Assembly: GCF_047601025.1 (NCBI RefSeq)
Contig: NZ_JASGJZ010000001.1
Span: forward strand, 2,914,001-2,978,000
Reading direction: 5' to 3'
Origin: Pseudorhodoferax sp047601025
Lineage (GTDB): Bacteria > Pseudomonadota > Gammaproteobacteria > Burkholderiales > Burkholderiaceae_C
Length of the DNA stretch: 64,000 bases
Below the pieces are notes generated by a model. It was given only the letters and a program-made list of their open reading frames with translations, ran no database searches and was not told the DNA's origin. Of the stretch, positions 43,363-54,096 are shown piece after piece (position 1 is the stretch's first letter; every line of letters starts with the position of its first letter). The translations under genes and the position numbers were made by a program.

Positions 43363-43895
43363 AGGTCGTCGGCTTCGCCGGCTACTCGGGGGCCGGCAAG
43401 ACCACGCTGATCGAACGCCTGATCCCGCTGCTGAAGGCGCGCGGCGAGACGGTCTCGGTCATCAAGCACGCCCACCACGGCTTCGACATCGACCAGCCCG
43501 GCAAGGACAGCTGGCGCCACCGCCAGGCCGGCGCGCAGGAGGTCATCGTGGCCTCCAGCCACCGCCTGGCGCTGCTGCGCGAGTACCCGGCCGGGCAGGC
43601 GCCCACGGCGCACGGCCTGATCGCCGAACTGCGGCGCGGCGTGGACTGGGTGCTGGTCGAGGGCTTCAAGCACGAGGACCTGCCGCGCATCGAGGTGCGC
43701 CGCGCCGGCGACGCGCGGCCCGCGCGCTATCCCGCGGATCCGCAGGTGCGCGCCGTCGCCACGGACGCGCCTCGGGGCCTGCAGCCGCCGCCCGCCTGCC
43801 CGGTGCTGGATCTGGACGACCCGGCGGCGCTGGCCCGCTGGCTGGCCGACAATGCCGCCCTGTTCGCCTACCGCCCCGACGACGCACGCCCATGA
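43359..43895 (+). CDS. mobB: Molybdopterin-guanine dinucleotide biosynthesis protein MobB
   Basis: A 178-residue P-loop GTPase with Walker A GYSGAGKTT (residues 8-16), then VIKHAHHGFDIDQPGKDSWRH and DWVLVEGFKHEDLPRIEV, all typical of MobB. It supports MobA in making the guanine-dinucleotide form of the molybdenum cofactor. The GTG start overlaps the thrC stop (GTGA), and the stop overlaps moeA, so it is part of one translationally coupled string. A molybdenum cofactor is also what selenocysteine-containing formate dehydrogenases need, but none is in the window. Confidence 0.92.
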   Translation: MKVVGFAGYSGAGKTTLIERLIPLLKARGETVSVIKHAHHGFDIDQPGKDSWRHRQAGAQEVIVASSHRLALLREYPAGQAPTAHGLIAELRRGVDWVLVEGFKHEDLPRIEVRRAGDARPARYPADPQVRAVATDAPRGLQPPPACPVLDLDDPAALARWLADNAALFAYRPDDARP

Positions 43896-45133
43896 ACAAT
43901 CCCGCCGCCGCGCTCAAGACGCTGGACCAGGCCCTGGCCCAGCTGCTGGGCTATGCCGCGCCGCTGGCCGGCCAGGACACCGTCTCGACCTTCGAGGCCG
44001 ACCGCCGCGTGCTGGCGGCCGACCTGCGCTCCGAACTGCAGGTGCCGCCGCTGGACAACAGCGCCATGGACGGCTACGCGGTGCGCTGCGCCGACGTGCC
44101 GGCCGCCGGCACCGTGCTGCCGGTGGCGCAGCGCATCGCGGCCGGCGACGTCGGCACCGCGCTGGCGGCCGGCACGGCGGCGCGCATCTTCACCGGTGCG
44201 CCGCTGCCCGCGGGCGCCGACGCGGTGGTGATGCAGGAGGACTGCGACGCGCTGGAGGACGGGCGCGTGCGCATCCGCGTCCAACCCGCGCCGGGCCTGG
44301 CCGTGCGCCGCGCCGGCGAGGACGTGGCGCGCGGCGCCGTGGTGCTGGCGCGCGGCACGCGGCTCACGCCGGCGGCGCTCGGCATGGCCGCCAGCATCGG
44401 CGTGGCCGAGCTGCCGGTCGCGCGGCGTCCGCGCGTGGCGCTGTTCTCCACCGGCGATGAACTCGTGATGCCGGGCGAGGTGCCGCCGGCGCGGATGCGT
44501 CCCGGCGCGATCTACAACTCCAACCGCTTTTTCCTGCGCGCGCTGCTGCAGCGGCTGGGCTGCGAAGTGAGCGATCTGGGCATCGTGCCCGACCGGCTGG
44601 ACGCGACCCGCGAGGCCCTGCGCGCGGCCGCGCGCGGCCACGACCTGATCCTGACCAGCGGCGGCGTCTCGGTCGGCGAGGAGGACCATGTGAAGCCGGC
44701 CGTGGAGGCCCTGGGCCGGCTGGAGCTGTGGCAGATCGCGATCAAGCCCGGCAAGCCCTTCGCCTACGGCGCCATCGCCGGCGACGGCGCGTCCTGCCAC
44801 TTCATCGGCCTGCCCGGCAACCCGGTGTCCAGCCTGGTCACCTTCGTGGTGCTGGTGCGGCCGTTCCTGCTCAAGCTGCAGGGCGCCACCGCGCTGGCAC
44901 CGGCGGCCGTGCGCCTGCCCGCGGCCTTCGACTGGAAGCGGGCCGACCGGCGCCGCGAGTTCCTGCGCGCCCGGCGCAACGCCGACGGCGCGCTGGAGCT
45001 GTTCCCGAACCAGGGCTCCGGCGTGCTCACCTCCGTGGCCTGGGGCGACGGCCTGGTCGACACGCCGGCCGGCCAGCCGATCGCGCGCGGCGACAGCGTG
45101 CGCTTCCTGCCGTTCGAGGACCTGTGGGGATGA
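43892..45133 (+). CDS. moeA: Molybdopterin molybdenumtransferase MoeA
   Basis: A 413-residue MoeA that inserts molybdate into adenylated molybdopterin. Motifs in order: VPPLDNSAMDGYAVR (about 50-64), RIFTGAPLPAGADAVVMQED, STGDELV, the MoCF-domain segment LTSGGVSVGEEDHVK and GLPGNPVSSLVTF. It overlaps mobB and moaD by four bases each (ATGA), so the moco genes are translated together. Confidence 0.95.
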   Translation: MNNPAAALKTLDQALAQLLGYAAPLAGQDTVSTFEADRRVLAADLRSELQVPPLDNSAMDGYAVRCADVPAAGTVLPVAQRIAAGDVGTALAAGTAARIFTGAPLPAGADAVVMQEDCDALEDGRVRIRVQPAPGLAVRRAGEDVARGAVVLARGTRLTPAALGMAASIGVAELPVARRPRVALFSTGDELVMPGEVPPARMRPGAIYNSNRFFLRALLQRLGCEVSDLGIVPDRLDATREALRAAARGHDLILTSGGVSVGEEDHVKPAVEALGRLELWQIAIKPGKPFAYGAIAGDGASCHFIGLPGNPVSSLVTFVVLVRPFLLKLQGATALAPAAVRLPAAFDWKRADRRREFLRARRNADGALELFPNQGSGVLTSVAWGDGLVDTPAGQPIARGDSVRFLPFEDLWG

Positions 45134-45381
45134 AGCTGACCGTGCGCTATTTCGCCTCGATCCGCGAGGGCCTGGGCCTGGGCCACGAGCAGCTCGAGAC
45201 GCAGGCCGCGACGCTGGGCGCGCTGCGCGACGAGTTGCTGGCGCGCGGCGGCCGCTACGCCGAGCTGCTGGCCCACGGCCGCGCGGTGCGCATGGCGCTG
45301 GACCAGCAGATGTGCGAGGCCTCCGCGCCGCTGCACGACGGCGCCGAGGCCGCGTTCTTCCCACCCGTCACGGGCGGCTGA
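45130..45381 (+). CDS. moaD: Molybdopterin synthase small subunit MoaD
   Basis: An 83-residue ubiquitin-fold sulfur carrier: MKLTVRYFASIREGLG at the start, EAAFFPPVTGG at the end. The C-terminal Gly-Gly is thiocarboxylated and gives sulfur to precursor Z together with MoaE. The ATG at 45130 overlaps the moeA stop. The last 14 bp overlap the convergent DapA-like gene. Confidence 0.94.
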   Translation: MKLTVRYFASIREGLGLGHEQLETQAATLGALRDELLARGGRYAELLAHGRAVRMALDQQMCEASAPLHDGAEAAFFPPVTGG

Positions 45382-46228
45382 GCAGGCGCTGCAGCAGCGC
45401 GCCGGAGGCCGGCGTCATCGGCGCCCGCAGCGTGCCCGACATGCGCCCGGCCTGCGCCAGCAGGCCCTTGATCGGCCCCGGGTTCGGCTCCTCGAACACG
45501 GCCTGCACCCAGGGCAGCAGCGGCTGCCACAGCGTGCGCGCCTCCTGCAGCGCGCCGTCGCGCAGCAGTGCGATGACGCGCGCGAAGCGCTCGGTGTGCA
45601 GGTGCGCGCTGGCGGCGATGGCGCCGGCCGCGCCCGCCGCCACGCTGCCGAAGATCTGCGCGTCCTCGCCGGCCAGCACGGCCAGCCGGCCATCGGCGAT
45701 CAGCGCCGCCGTCTTGGCGGCGTCGCCGCCGCAGTCCTTCAGGGCCACGATGCGCGGGTGCTCCGCCAGCGCCAGCAGGGTGGACAGCTCCAGCCGCACG
45801 CCGGTGCGGTAGGGAATGTCGTAGAGCACCAGCGGCACGCGGCTGGCATCGGCCAGTGCGCGGAACCAAGCCCGCAGGCCGTCTTGCGAGGGCCGGATGT
45901 AGTACGGCGCGGCCACCAGCACGCCCGCCACCGGCCGGGTGCAGGCGGCTTGCAGCGCGTCCAGCACGCCGGCCAGGCGGTAGCCGCCCACGCCCATCAC
46001 CACGGGCAGGCCGCTGGCCGACGCCAGCGTCGTGTCCAGCACGGCCAGCTGCTCCTCGGCCGTCAGCGCGGCGGCCTCGCCGGTGCTGCCGCAGGGCACG
46101 AAGCCGGCCACGCCGCGGCCGCACAGGTCGCGCACCAGCGCGGCCAGTGCCGCATGGTCGACCTGGCCGGCCGCGCCGAACGGCGTGACCAGCGGAATCC
46201 ACAGGCCGGAGAAAAGGGAAGAAGACAC
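45368..46228 (-). CDS. Dihydrodipicolinate synthase/N-acetylneuraminate lyase family aldolase
   Basis: A 286-residue class I aldolase (DapA/NanA family). The motif GSTGEAAAL, the tyrosine in VLYDIPYRTG and the Schiff-base lysine in IVALKDCGGD are present. The GTG at 46228 has AAGGA seven bases upstream, and the sequence then reads SSSLFSGLWIPLVTPF. It is transcribed against the molybdenum-cofactor genes and overlaps moaD's end by 14 bp. It separates moaD from moaE, which suggests later insertion or rearrangement. It may be a second DapA or a lyase for another 2-keto acid; specificity is not readable. Confidence 0.88.
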   Translation of the reverse strand: MSSSLFSGLWIPLVTPFGAAGQVDHAALAALVRDLCGRGVAGFVPCGSTGEAAALTAEEQLAVLDTTLASASGLPVVMGVGGYRLAGVLDALQAACTRPVAGVLVAAPYYIRPSQDGLRAWFRALADASRVPLVLYDIPYRTGVRLELSTLLALAEHPRIVALKDCGGDAAKTAALIADGRLAVLAGEDAQIFGSVAAGAAGAIAASAHLHTERFARVIALLRDGALQEARTLWQPLLPWVQAVFEEPNPGPIKGLLAQAGRMSGTLRAPMTPASGALLQRLLSRP

Positions 46229-46313
46229 AGGCAATCCTTTCGATGGAACAAGGCAGGACCGGCGGGGTCGGCCATCGAAGGAGGCGCGCGCGAAGCTCGA
46301 GCAGCAGGGCAGG

Positions 46314-46342
46314 GGTTCCGTCGCACATCCGACGACGGAACC
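46314..46342 (-). other. Hairpin in the leader of the DapA-like gene
   Basis: GGTTCCGTCG and CGACGGAACC form a perfect 10-bp stem with a 9-base loop, 86 bp upstream of the GTG start at 46228. There is no T-run. It could be a leader-RNA element or a protein-binding inverted repeat. The remaining 237-bp intergenic region contains no recognised gene. Confidence 0.5.
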
Positions 46343-46465
46343 GCGGCTCCGGTCAGACGAGCAGCGGTTTGTTCGCTTTTTTCGCGCAGCAGGCCGCCGG
46401 AGCGGCGAGGAAGGCGAGGGCGGCGAACATGGGGCGCGAGTGTAGCCGTGCGAGACAATCGCGCC

Positions 46466-46954
46466 ATGCCTGCCCGCGTCCGCATCCAGATCCAGGACTT
46501 CGACCTCGGTGCCGAGATCGCCGCGCTGCGCGCGCAGGACCCGCGCGTCGGCGCCGTGTGCAGCTTCGTCGGCACCGTGCGCGACCGGCACCCGGACCTG
46601 GCCGGCCAGGTCACGGCGCTGGAGCTGGAGCACTACCCGGGCATGACCGAGCGCGCGATCGAGGCCATGGTCGATGCGGCCTTCGCCCGCTTCCCCGTGC
46701 TCGGGGTGCGCGTGGTGCACCGCATCGGCCCGCTGGCGCCGATGGACCAGATCGTGCTGGTGGCCGTGAGCGCGGCGCACCGCGCCGCCGCCTTCCAGGC
46801 TTGCGAGTTCCTGATGGACTACCTGAAGACGCAGGCCCCGTTCTGGAAGAAGGAGCAGACGCCCGACGGCGGGCGCTGGGTCGACGCGCGCGTGGCCGAC
46901 GACGCGGCGGCGGCGCGCTGGGGCATCGCCGCGGGCAACGCGCCGCCGGTTTGA
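46466..46954 (+). CDS. moaE: Molybdopterin synthase catalytic subunit MoaE
   Basis: A 162-residue MoaE, the large subunit that adds two sulfurs to precursor Z using MoaD. Motifs: GAVCSFVGTVRD (about 29-40), LELEHYPGMTERAI, HRIGPLAPMDQIVLVAVSAAHR and the active-site lysines in FWKKEQTPDG. The start lies beyond the DapA-like gene, so it must have its own promoter. A TTGATCCAGGTCAG sequence overlaps its stop. Confidence 0.94.
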   Translation: MPARVRIQIQDFDLGAEIAALRAQDPRVGAVCSFVGTVRDRHPDLAGQVTALELEHYPGMTERAIEAMVDAAFARFPVLGVRVVHRIGPLAPMDQIVLVAVSAAHRAAAFQACEFLMDYLKTQAPFWKKEQTPDGGRWVDARVADDAAAARWGIAAGNAPPV

Positions 46955-46991
46955 TCCAGGTCAGCCTGCCGGCGGGGCCGGCGGCGCCGGC

Positions 46992-47019
46992 CTTGAAATG
47001 CGCGCATGCTTCCCCATGT
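46992..47019 (+). promoter_or_regulatory. Sigma-32 (RpoH) heat-shock promoter of clpB
   Basis: CTTGAAA (46992-46998), a 13-base spacer and CCCCATGT (47012-47019) match the sigma-32 consensus CTTGAAA-N13-17-CCCCATNT almost perfectly. The -10 ends 24 bp before the clpB ATG. Confidence 0.88.
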
Positions 47020-47043
47020 CCGGAGCAACCGGAGAACTCGAAC

Positions 47044-49650
<2,607 letters not shown>

Positions 49651-49685
49651 TGCCGGCTGCTTGCCTGGAAAGGAGTACTGGGTCC

Positions 49686-50051
49686 GTGGGTGATTTCGTT
49701 GCGGGCCTGGTGCGCCTGATGCTGCAGCTGGCCCTGCTGGCCGCGGGGCTGGCGGTGGCGGCCGGCCTGGTGCTGGTCGCCTGCGTGCTGGCCGTGGTGT
49801 TCGGCCTGCGGCTGCTGTGGGCCCGGCTCACGGGGCGGCCGGTCGTCGTGCGCTTCGGCGGCATGGGCGTGGACCCGGCCGCCAGCTGGCGCCGCTACCG
49901 CGACTGGCAGCAGCAGGCCACCCGGCCGCGCGGCGCCGCCGCGGCGCGGGCCGAGCGCGCCGAGGGCGCGCCCTCGCCGTACAGCCCGCCCGGCGCCATC
50001 ACCCAGGACGTCGAGGACGTCGAGGCCAAGGCGCCGCGCCGCTCCTCCTGA
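49686..50051 (+). CDS. Small membrane protein with a cytoplasmic tail
   Basis: A 121-residue protein of unknown function. I chose the GTG at 49686 because AAAGGAG lies 10 bases upstream; an ATG at 49650 overlapping the clpB stop would add 12 residues. The N-terminal half has two closely spaced hydrophobic stretches (LMLQLALLAAGLAVAAGL and VLVACVLAVVFGL). Then follows a basic loop (RLTGRPVVVRF), WRRYRDWQQQ and a disordered Ala/Pro-rich tail. It probably sits in the inner membrane with its tail inside. It may be co-transcribed with clpB. Confidence 0.65.
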   Translation: MGDFVAGLVRLMLQLALLAAGLAVAAGLVLVACVLAVVFGLRLLWARLTGRPVVVRFGGMGVDPAASWRRYRDWQQQATRPRGAAAARAERAEGAPSPYSPPGAITQDVEDVEAKAPRRSS

Positions 50052-50079
50052 CATCCGACCGCCCGCGCCTGATCCTGGC

Positions 50080-50093
50080 TTGACCCAGGTCAA
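50080..50093. promoter_or_regulatory. FNR/ANR-type binding site
   Basis: TTGACCCAGGTCAA is a perfect TTGAC-N4-GTCAA inverted repeat, the form recognised by FNR-type oxygen or nitric-oxide regulators. Its centre is 41 bp upstream of the ATG at 50127. A standard class II site at -41.5 would then place transcription start at that ATG. Confidence 0.65.
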
Positions 50094-50126
50094 CAAGCGC
50101 CGCGCCCTGCGGTGCGAGCATGGCGC

Positions 50127-50924
50127 ATGCCCAACAGAACGGCCACGCGCGCGCTGAACGAGAGCCGCCGATTCGTCGTGCGCACGATCACGCCGGGCCA
50201 GCCCTTGCGCTGGCTGGTGCGCGGCTGGGCCGACCTGTGGCGCGCGCCCGTGCCGGGCCTGCTGCACGGCTTGGTCGTCGCGCTGTTCGGCGCCGTGCTG
50301 CTGCTGCTGGCCCGCGACCGCTTCTGGCTGCTGGCCGGCGCCTTCTCCGGCTTCCTGCTGGTCGCGCCGCTGGCGGCCACCGGCCTGTACGCGATCAGCC
50401 GGGCGCTGGCGCGCGGCGAGCCGGCCACGCTGGCCACCGCGCTGCGCGCCTGGTATCCGGACGACGGGCGGCTGGTCCTGTTCGGCGTGCTGCTGGCCTT
50501 CGCCGGCACTGGGTGGGTCGTCACCTCGGCCGGCCTGGTGACCGGCTTCGCCCCGGCACCGGTGACCCGGCCCGAGGATTTCCTGCGCCAGGTGGTGCTG
50601 GCCGACACCGGCTGGCTGTTCGAGGGCTGGGTGGTGCTGGGCGCGCTGCTGGCCGCGCCGGTGTTCGCCTCCAGCGTGGTCGCGATCCCGCTGCTGCTGG
50701 ACCGGCGCATCGGCATCCTGGCCGCGGTGCTGACGAGCTGGCGCGCCGTCATGGAAAACCCGCTGCCGATGGCCCTGTGGGCGATGCTGCTGATGGGGCT
50801 GACCCTGGTGGCCATGGTGCCGGCGCTGCTGGGCCTGGTGCTGGCCGTGCCCTGGCTGGCGCACGCCAGCTGGCATGCCTACGTCGACCTGGTGGCGCCG
50901 CCGGCCGGCACCGAACGGGGCTGA
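50127..50924 (+). CDS. DUF2189-family membrane protein
   Basis: A 265-residue integral membrane protein with about six hydrophobic helices. It fits the DUF2189 family: a charged N-terminus with RFVVRTITPGQPLRWL, then GWADLWRAPVPGLLHG and repeated amphipathic loops. Function is unknown. It follows an FNR-type box and is 6 bp upstream of the DUF2788 gene, so both are probably switched on at low oxygen. No ribosome site is seen before the ATG at 50127; a leaderless transcript or a later start is possible. Confidence 0.8.
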   Translation: MPNRTATRALNESRRFVVRTITPGQPLRWLVRGWADLWRAPVPGLLHGLVVALFGAVLLLLARDRFWLLAGAFSGFLLVAPLAATGLYAISRALARGEPATLATALRAWYPDDGRLVLFGVLLAFAGTGWVVTSAGLVTGFAPAPVTRPEDFLRQVVLADTGWLFEGWVVLGALLAAPVFASSVVAIPLLLDRRIGILAAVLTSWRAVMENPLPMALWAMLLMGLTLVAMVPALLGLVLAVPWLAHASWHAYVDLVAPPAGTERG

Positions 50925-50930
50925 GCACCG

Positions 50931-51137
50931 ATGTTCGGCTACACCGAAGCCCAGATCGCCTGGTTCGGCATGACGTTCGGCGTCGGCGCGTTCATGCTGT
51001 ACATGCTGTTCATCATCCTGCAGCTGGCGCGCGAGTCCAAGGCCGGGCGCTTCGGCACCTTCGTGCTGCTGCTGGGGCTGGGCCTGGGCATGCTGGGCTT
51101 CGCCGCCAAGGGCCTGATCAAGTTTTTCCTGAACTGA
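50931..51137 (+). CDS. DUF2788-family small membrane protein
   Basis: A 68-residue protein with two transmembrane helices and a short basic loop (ARESKAGRFGTF) between them, typical of DUF2788. Function is unknown. It starts 6 bp after the DUF2189 gene, so the two form a unit. The 110 bp between its end and the converging flavin monooxygenase gene contain nothing I recognise. Confidence 0.82.
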   Translation: MFGYTEAQIAWFGMTFGVGAFMLYMLFIILQLARESKAGRFGTFVLLLGLGLGMLGFAAKGLIKFFLN

Positions 51138-51247
51138 GCAGCGGTGACCGCATGCCTCGCGCCCACGCGCGAGGTCCCCGATGCGCGTCCACCCGCATTG
51201 CCGCCGCCGTGGCTGGGGCATCGCCTTTCGGGCCGGGCACGGTCGGT

Positions 51248-52501
51248 TCATTCACGGCTTCTGACCGCGGCCGGGCGCGGCGGCCGCCAGCCGTACAGCC
51301 AGGGCATGTCCAGCAGGCCTTCGCCGAGCACGGCCATGGCCAGGTCGCGGCCTAGGCGCAGCGGGCCGGCGGCGTGGTAGATGCGGCCGTTGCGCAGCGC
51401 GCGCGCCTGCACGCTGGCGTTGCGCTGCCAGCGCTCCCCGGCGTAGTGCGCCAGCGCGGCCGGCACGTCGGGGCCTGCCGGGCCGACCTGCCGTAGCGCA
51501 TGGGCCAGTGCTTCCGCATCCTCGATCGCCATGCCGGCGCCCTGGGCCAGGTAGGGGCGCATCGGGTGGGCCGCGTCGCCCAGCAGCGCCACGCGGCCCC
51601 GGGCCTGTTGCGCGGCGCGCGTCATCGGCGGCCGGTCGCACATGACCCACAGGCGCCAGGCGCCGACGGCCTGCAGCAGCGCCGCCAGTGGCGCGCAGGC
51701 GCCGGCGAAGGCGGCGCGCAGCTCGGCCGCGTTGGCGCCGTGGTCCCAGTCCGCCAGCGCATCGGGCGAGGGCGTGTGCATGCCGGGCAGCCGGCCGTGC
51801 ACGAAGCCCACCACGTTCAGCAGGGCGCCGCCGCGCACCGGGTAGCAGACCAGGTGCTGGCGCGGCCCCAGCCAGGCCGTGACTTCGTCGCTGCGCAGCT
51901 CCGGCGGCAGTTCGGCCTGGGCCGCCAGCGCCCGGTAGGCCAGGTGCCCGGTCAGGCGCGGCGGGCCGTCGTGCAGCAGCTGCTGGCGCAGGCGGCTCCA
52001 CAGGCCGTCGGCGCCGAGCAGCGCGTCGCCCTCGGCGGCGGGCAGCGCGCGGCCGGCGGCGTCGCGCAGCTGCAGCTGCACGGCGTCGGCGCCGGCGGCA
52101 AAGCCCTCGGCCGCCTGCCCCAGCTGCAGCGCGACGTTCGGGCAGGCCTGCACGGCGGCGTGCAGCAGCTGCAGCAGGTCGGCACGATGGATCGTGGCGT
52201 AGGGCGCACCGTAGCGGCCGGCCATGCCGGCCAGGCCCAGCTCGCCCAGCGTGCGGCCGCTGGCGACGTCGCGCACGCGCAGCCGCGCCGGAAACGCGGC
52301 CACGGCCCGCAGCGCCTCGCCTAGCCCCCAGCCCTGCAGCAGGCGCACCACGTTCGGCCCGATCTGGATGCCGGCGCCGACCTCGCTGAACGCCGCCGCG
52401 CGTTCGTACAGCCGCACGTCCCAGCCCTGGCGCGCGCAGGCCAGCGCGGCGGCCATGCCGCCGATGCCGCCGCCGGCGACCAGCAGGGTGCGTGTCGTCA
52501 T
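51248..52501 (-). CDS. FAD-dependent aromatic hydroxylase (group A monooxygenase)
   Basis: A 417-residue flavoprotein monooxygenase. The FAD-binding GGGIGGMAAALA (about residues 10-21), the ATIHRADLL (Arg) segment, DALLGADGLWSRLR (DG motif) and GDAAHPMRPYLAQGAGMAIEDA (GD motif) are all present. It resembles 3-hydroxybenzoate 6-hydroxylase and salicylate hydroxylase types, which hydroxylate a phenolic acid with NAD(P)H. The substrate is not identifiable and no ring-cleavage gene is nearby. It is divergent from the RND efflux operon, with 113 bp between the starts. Confidence 0.88.
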   Translation of the reverse strand: MTTRTLLVAGGGIGGMAAALACARQGWDVRLYERAAAFSEVGAGIQIGPNVVRLLQGWGLGEALRAVAAFPARLRVRDVASGRTLGELGLAGMAGRYGAPYATIHRADLLQLLHAAVQACPNVALQLGQAAEGFAAGADAVQLQLRDAAGRALPAAEGDALLGADGLWSRLRQQLLHDGPPRLTGHLAYRALAAQAELPPELRSDEVTAWLGPRQHLVCYPVRGGALLNVVGFVHGRLPGMHTPSPDALADWDHGANAAELRAAFAGACAPLAALLQAVGAWRLWVMCDRPPMTRAAQQARGRVALLGDAAHPMRPYLAQGAGMAIEDAEALAHALRQVGPAGPDVPAALAHYAGERWQRNASVQARALRNGRIYHAAGPLRLGRDLAMAVLGEGLLDMPWLYGWRPPRPAAVRSRE

Positions 52502-52614
52502 GCGGCCGATTCTGCCGCGCGGCCATGGCTTTACGGAGCGTTCACGAAAGCGCCGGCATGGCCGCTACGATGCGGCGCTCTACTACGCGCCCGCTTCCCT
52601 GCGCCTGCCTGTCC

Positions 52615-54078
52615 ATGGACCGACCCACGCCCGGCACGCCCGTGCCCGCCGCACCGAACCCGATACCGCCTCCGCAGCCGCCGGCGCGCCGCCGCTGGCC
52701 GGGCGTGCTCCTCACGCTGCTGCTGCTCGGCGCCCTGGTCGGCGGCAGCATCTACCTGGCCAGGCGGCCGCCGGCGGAGGGGCCGCACGCCGGCTTCATG
52801 CCGGGGGCGCCCGGCGGACCGCCGCCCGGTGGCGCCGGCTTCGGCCTGGTCACCGTGGGCCATGCGACGGTGGTGCGGGCCCGCATCCCGATCACGCTGG
52901 ACGCGCTGGGCACGGTCACGCCGCTGGCCACGGTCACGCTGAAGGCGCAGGTCGGCGGCGTGCTGACCGAGGTGCTGTTCACCGAGGGCCAGATGGTCCG
53001 GCAGGGCCAACTGCTGGCCCGCATCGACCCGCGCCCCTACGAGCAGGCGCTGATGCAGGCGCGCGGCGTGCGCACGCGCGACGAGGCGCAACTGGCCGCC
53101 GCGCGCGTGACGCTGGCGCGCTACCGCACGCTGCTGGGCCAGGACTCCATCGCCCGGCAGGACGTGGACACCCAGGCCGCGCTGGTGCAGCAGCTCGAGG
53201 GCTCGGTGCTGGCCGACCAGGCGTCCGAGGCCGCGGCGCGGGTGAACCTGGAGTTCACCCGCATCACCGCGCCGCTCAGCGGGCGCATCGGCCTGCGCCT
53301 GGTGGACCAGGGCAATACGGTGTCGGCCGGTTCCACGACCGGCATCGCGGTCATCACCCAGATCAACCCGATCGACGTGCAGTTCGCCGTGCCGCAGGAC
53401 CGCATCCCGGAGATCCAGGCCGAGGTCGCGGCCGGCCGCAAGCTGGTGGCCGAGGCCCTGCAGCGCACCCGCAGCGAGGTGCTGGACAGAGGCGTGTTCT
53501 CCACGCTGGACAACGTGGTGGACACCACCACCGGCACGGTCAAGGCCAAGGCCCGCTTCCCGAACGGCGACGGCCGGCTGTTCCCCAGCCAGTTCGTGAA
53601 CCTGCGGTTGACGCTGCGCACGCAGGACGCGCTGGTGGTGCCGGTGACGGCGGTGCGCAGCGGGCCGGAGGGGCCCTACGTCTACGTGATCGACGCGCAG
53701 CGCAAGGTGTCCATGCGGGCGGTCAAGCGCGGGGTGTCCACGGTCGAGCAGGTGGTGATCACCGAGGGCCTGCAGGCCGGCGAGCTGGTGGTGACCGAGG
53801 GCGGCGACCGGCTCAGCGAGGGCTCGCAGGTGCAATTGCAGGGCGAGCGCCAGGCCGATGCGCCGCGGCCGGCCGCGTCCGCCGGGGCCGTGGCCCTGCC
53901 GACGGCCGAGCAGCGCCGGCGCATGCTGGACGCGGCCAAGGGCGATCCCGAGCAGTTGGCGCGCCGCAAGCAGTTCCTCGACGCGCTGGACAAGGGCGAC
54001 CCGCAGGCGCTGGAACGCTGGCAGCACCTGCAGCAGCGCCGCCGCGAGGGCGGCGGCGGCCCGGGCCGGCCCGGCTGA
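52615..54078 (+). CDS. mdtA: RND efflux membrane-fusion protein (MdtA-like)
   Basis: A 487-residue periplasmic adaptor. A cytoplasmic Pro-rich start precedes one inner-membrane anchor helix (about residues 29-46). A Pro/Gly-rich linker, the lipoyl-like and alpha-hairpin domains (TLKAQVGGVLTEVLFTEGQ, LLARIDPRPYEQAL), the beta-barrel and the membrane-proximal domain follow. The unusual C-terminal tail (about 60 residues) is charged and helical, and looks longer than in E. coli MdtA (415 residues). It is the first gene of a four-gene pump operon with two different RND subunits. Confidence 0.92.
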   Translation: MDRPTPGTPVPAAPNPIPPPQPPARRRWPGVLLTLLLLGALVGGSIYLARRPPAEGPHAGFMPGAPGGPPPGGAGFGLVTVGHATVVRARIPITLDALGTVTPLATVTLKAQVGGVLTEVLFTEGQMVRQGQLLARIDPRPYEQALMQARGVRTRDEAQLAAARVTLARYRTLLGQDSIARQDVDTQAALVQQLEGSVLADQASEAAARVNLEFTRITAPLSGRIGLRLVDQGNTVSAGSTTGIAVITQINPIDVQFAVPQDRIPEIQAEVAAGRKLVAEALQRTRSEVLDRGVFSTLDNVVDTTTGTVKAKARFPNGDGRLFPSQFVNLRLTLRTQDALVVPVTAVRSGPEGPYVYVIDAQRKVSMRAVKRGVSTVEQVVITEGLQAGELVVTEGGDRLSEGSQVQLQGERQADAPRPAASAGAVALPTAEQRRRMLDAAKGDPEQLARRKQFLDALDKGDPQALERWQHLQQRRREGGGGPGRPG

Positions 54079-54096
54079 GCGCCGGCGGTTGCCGAC

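Noticed and set aside
46951..46964. TTGATCCAGGTCAG as an FNR box for clpB
   Set aside because: One half is imperfect, it overlaps the moaE stop codon, and clpB already has a near-perfect sigma-32 promoter.
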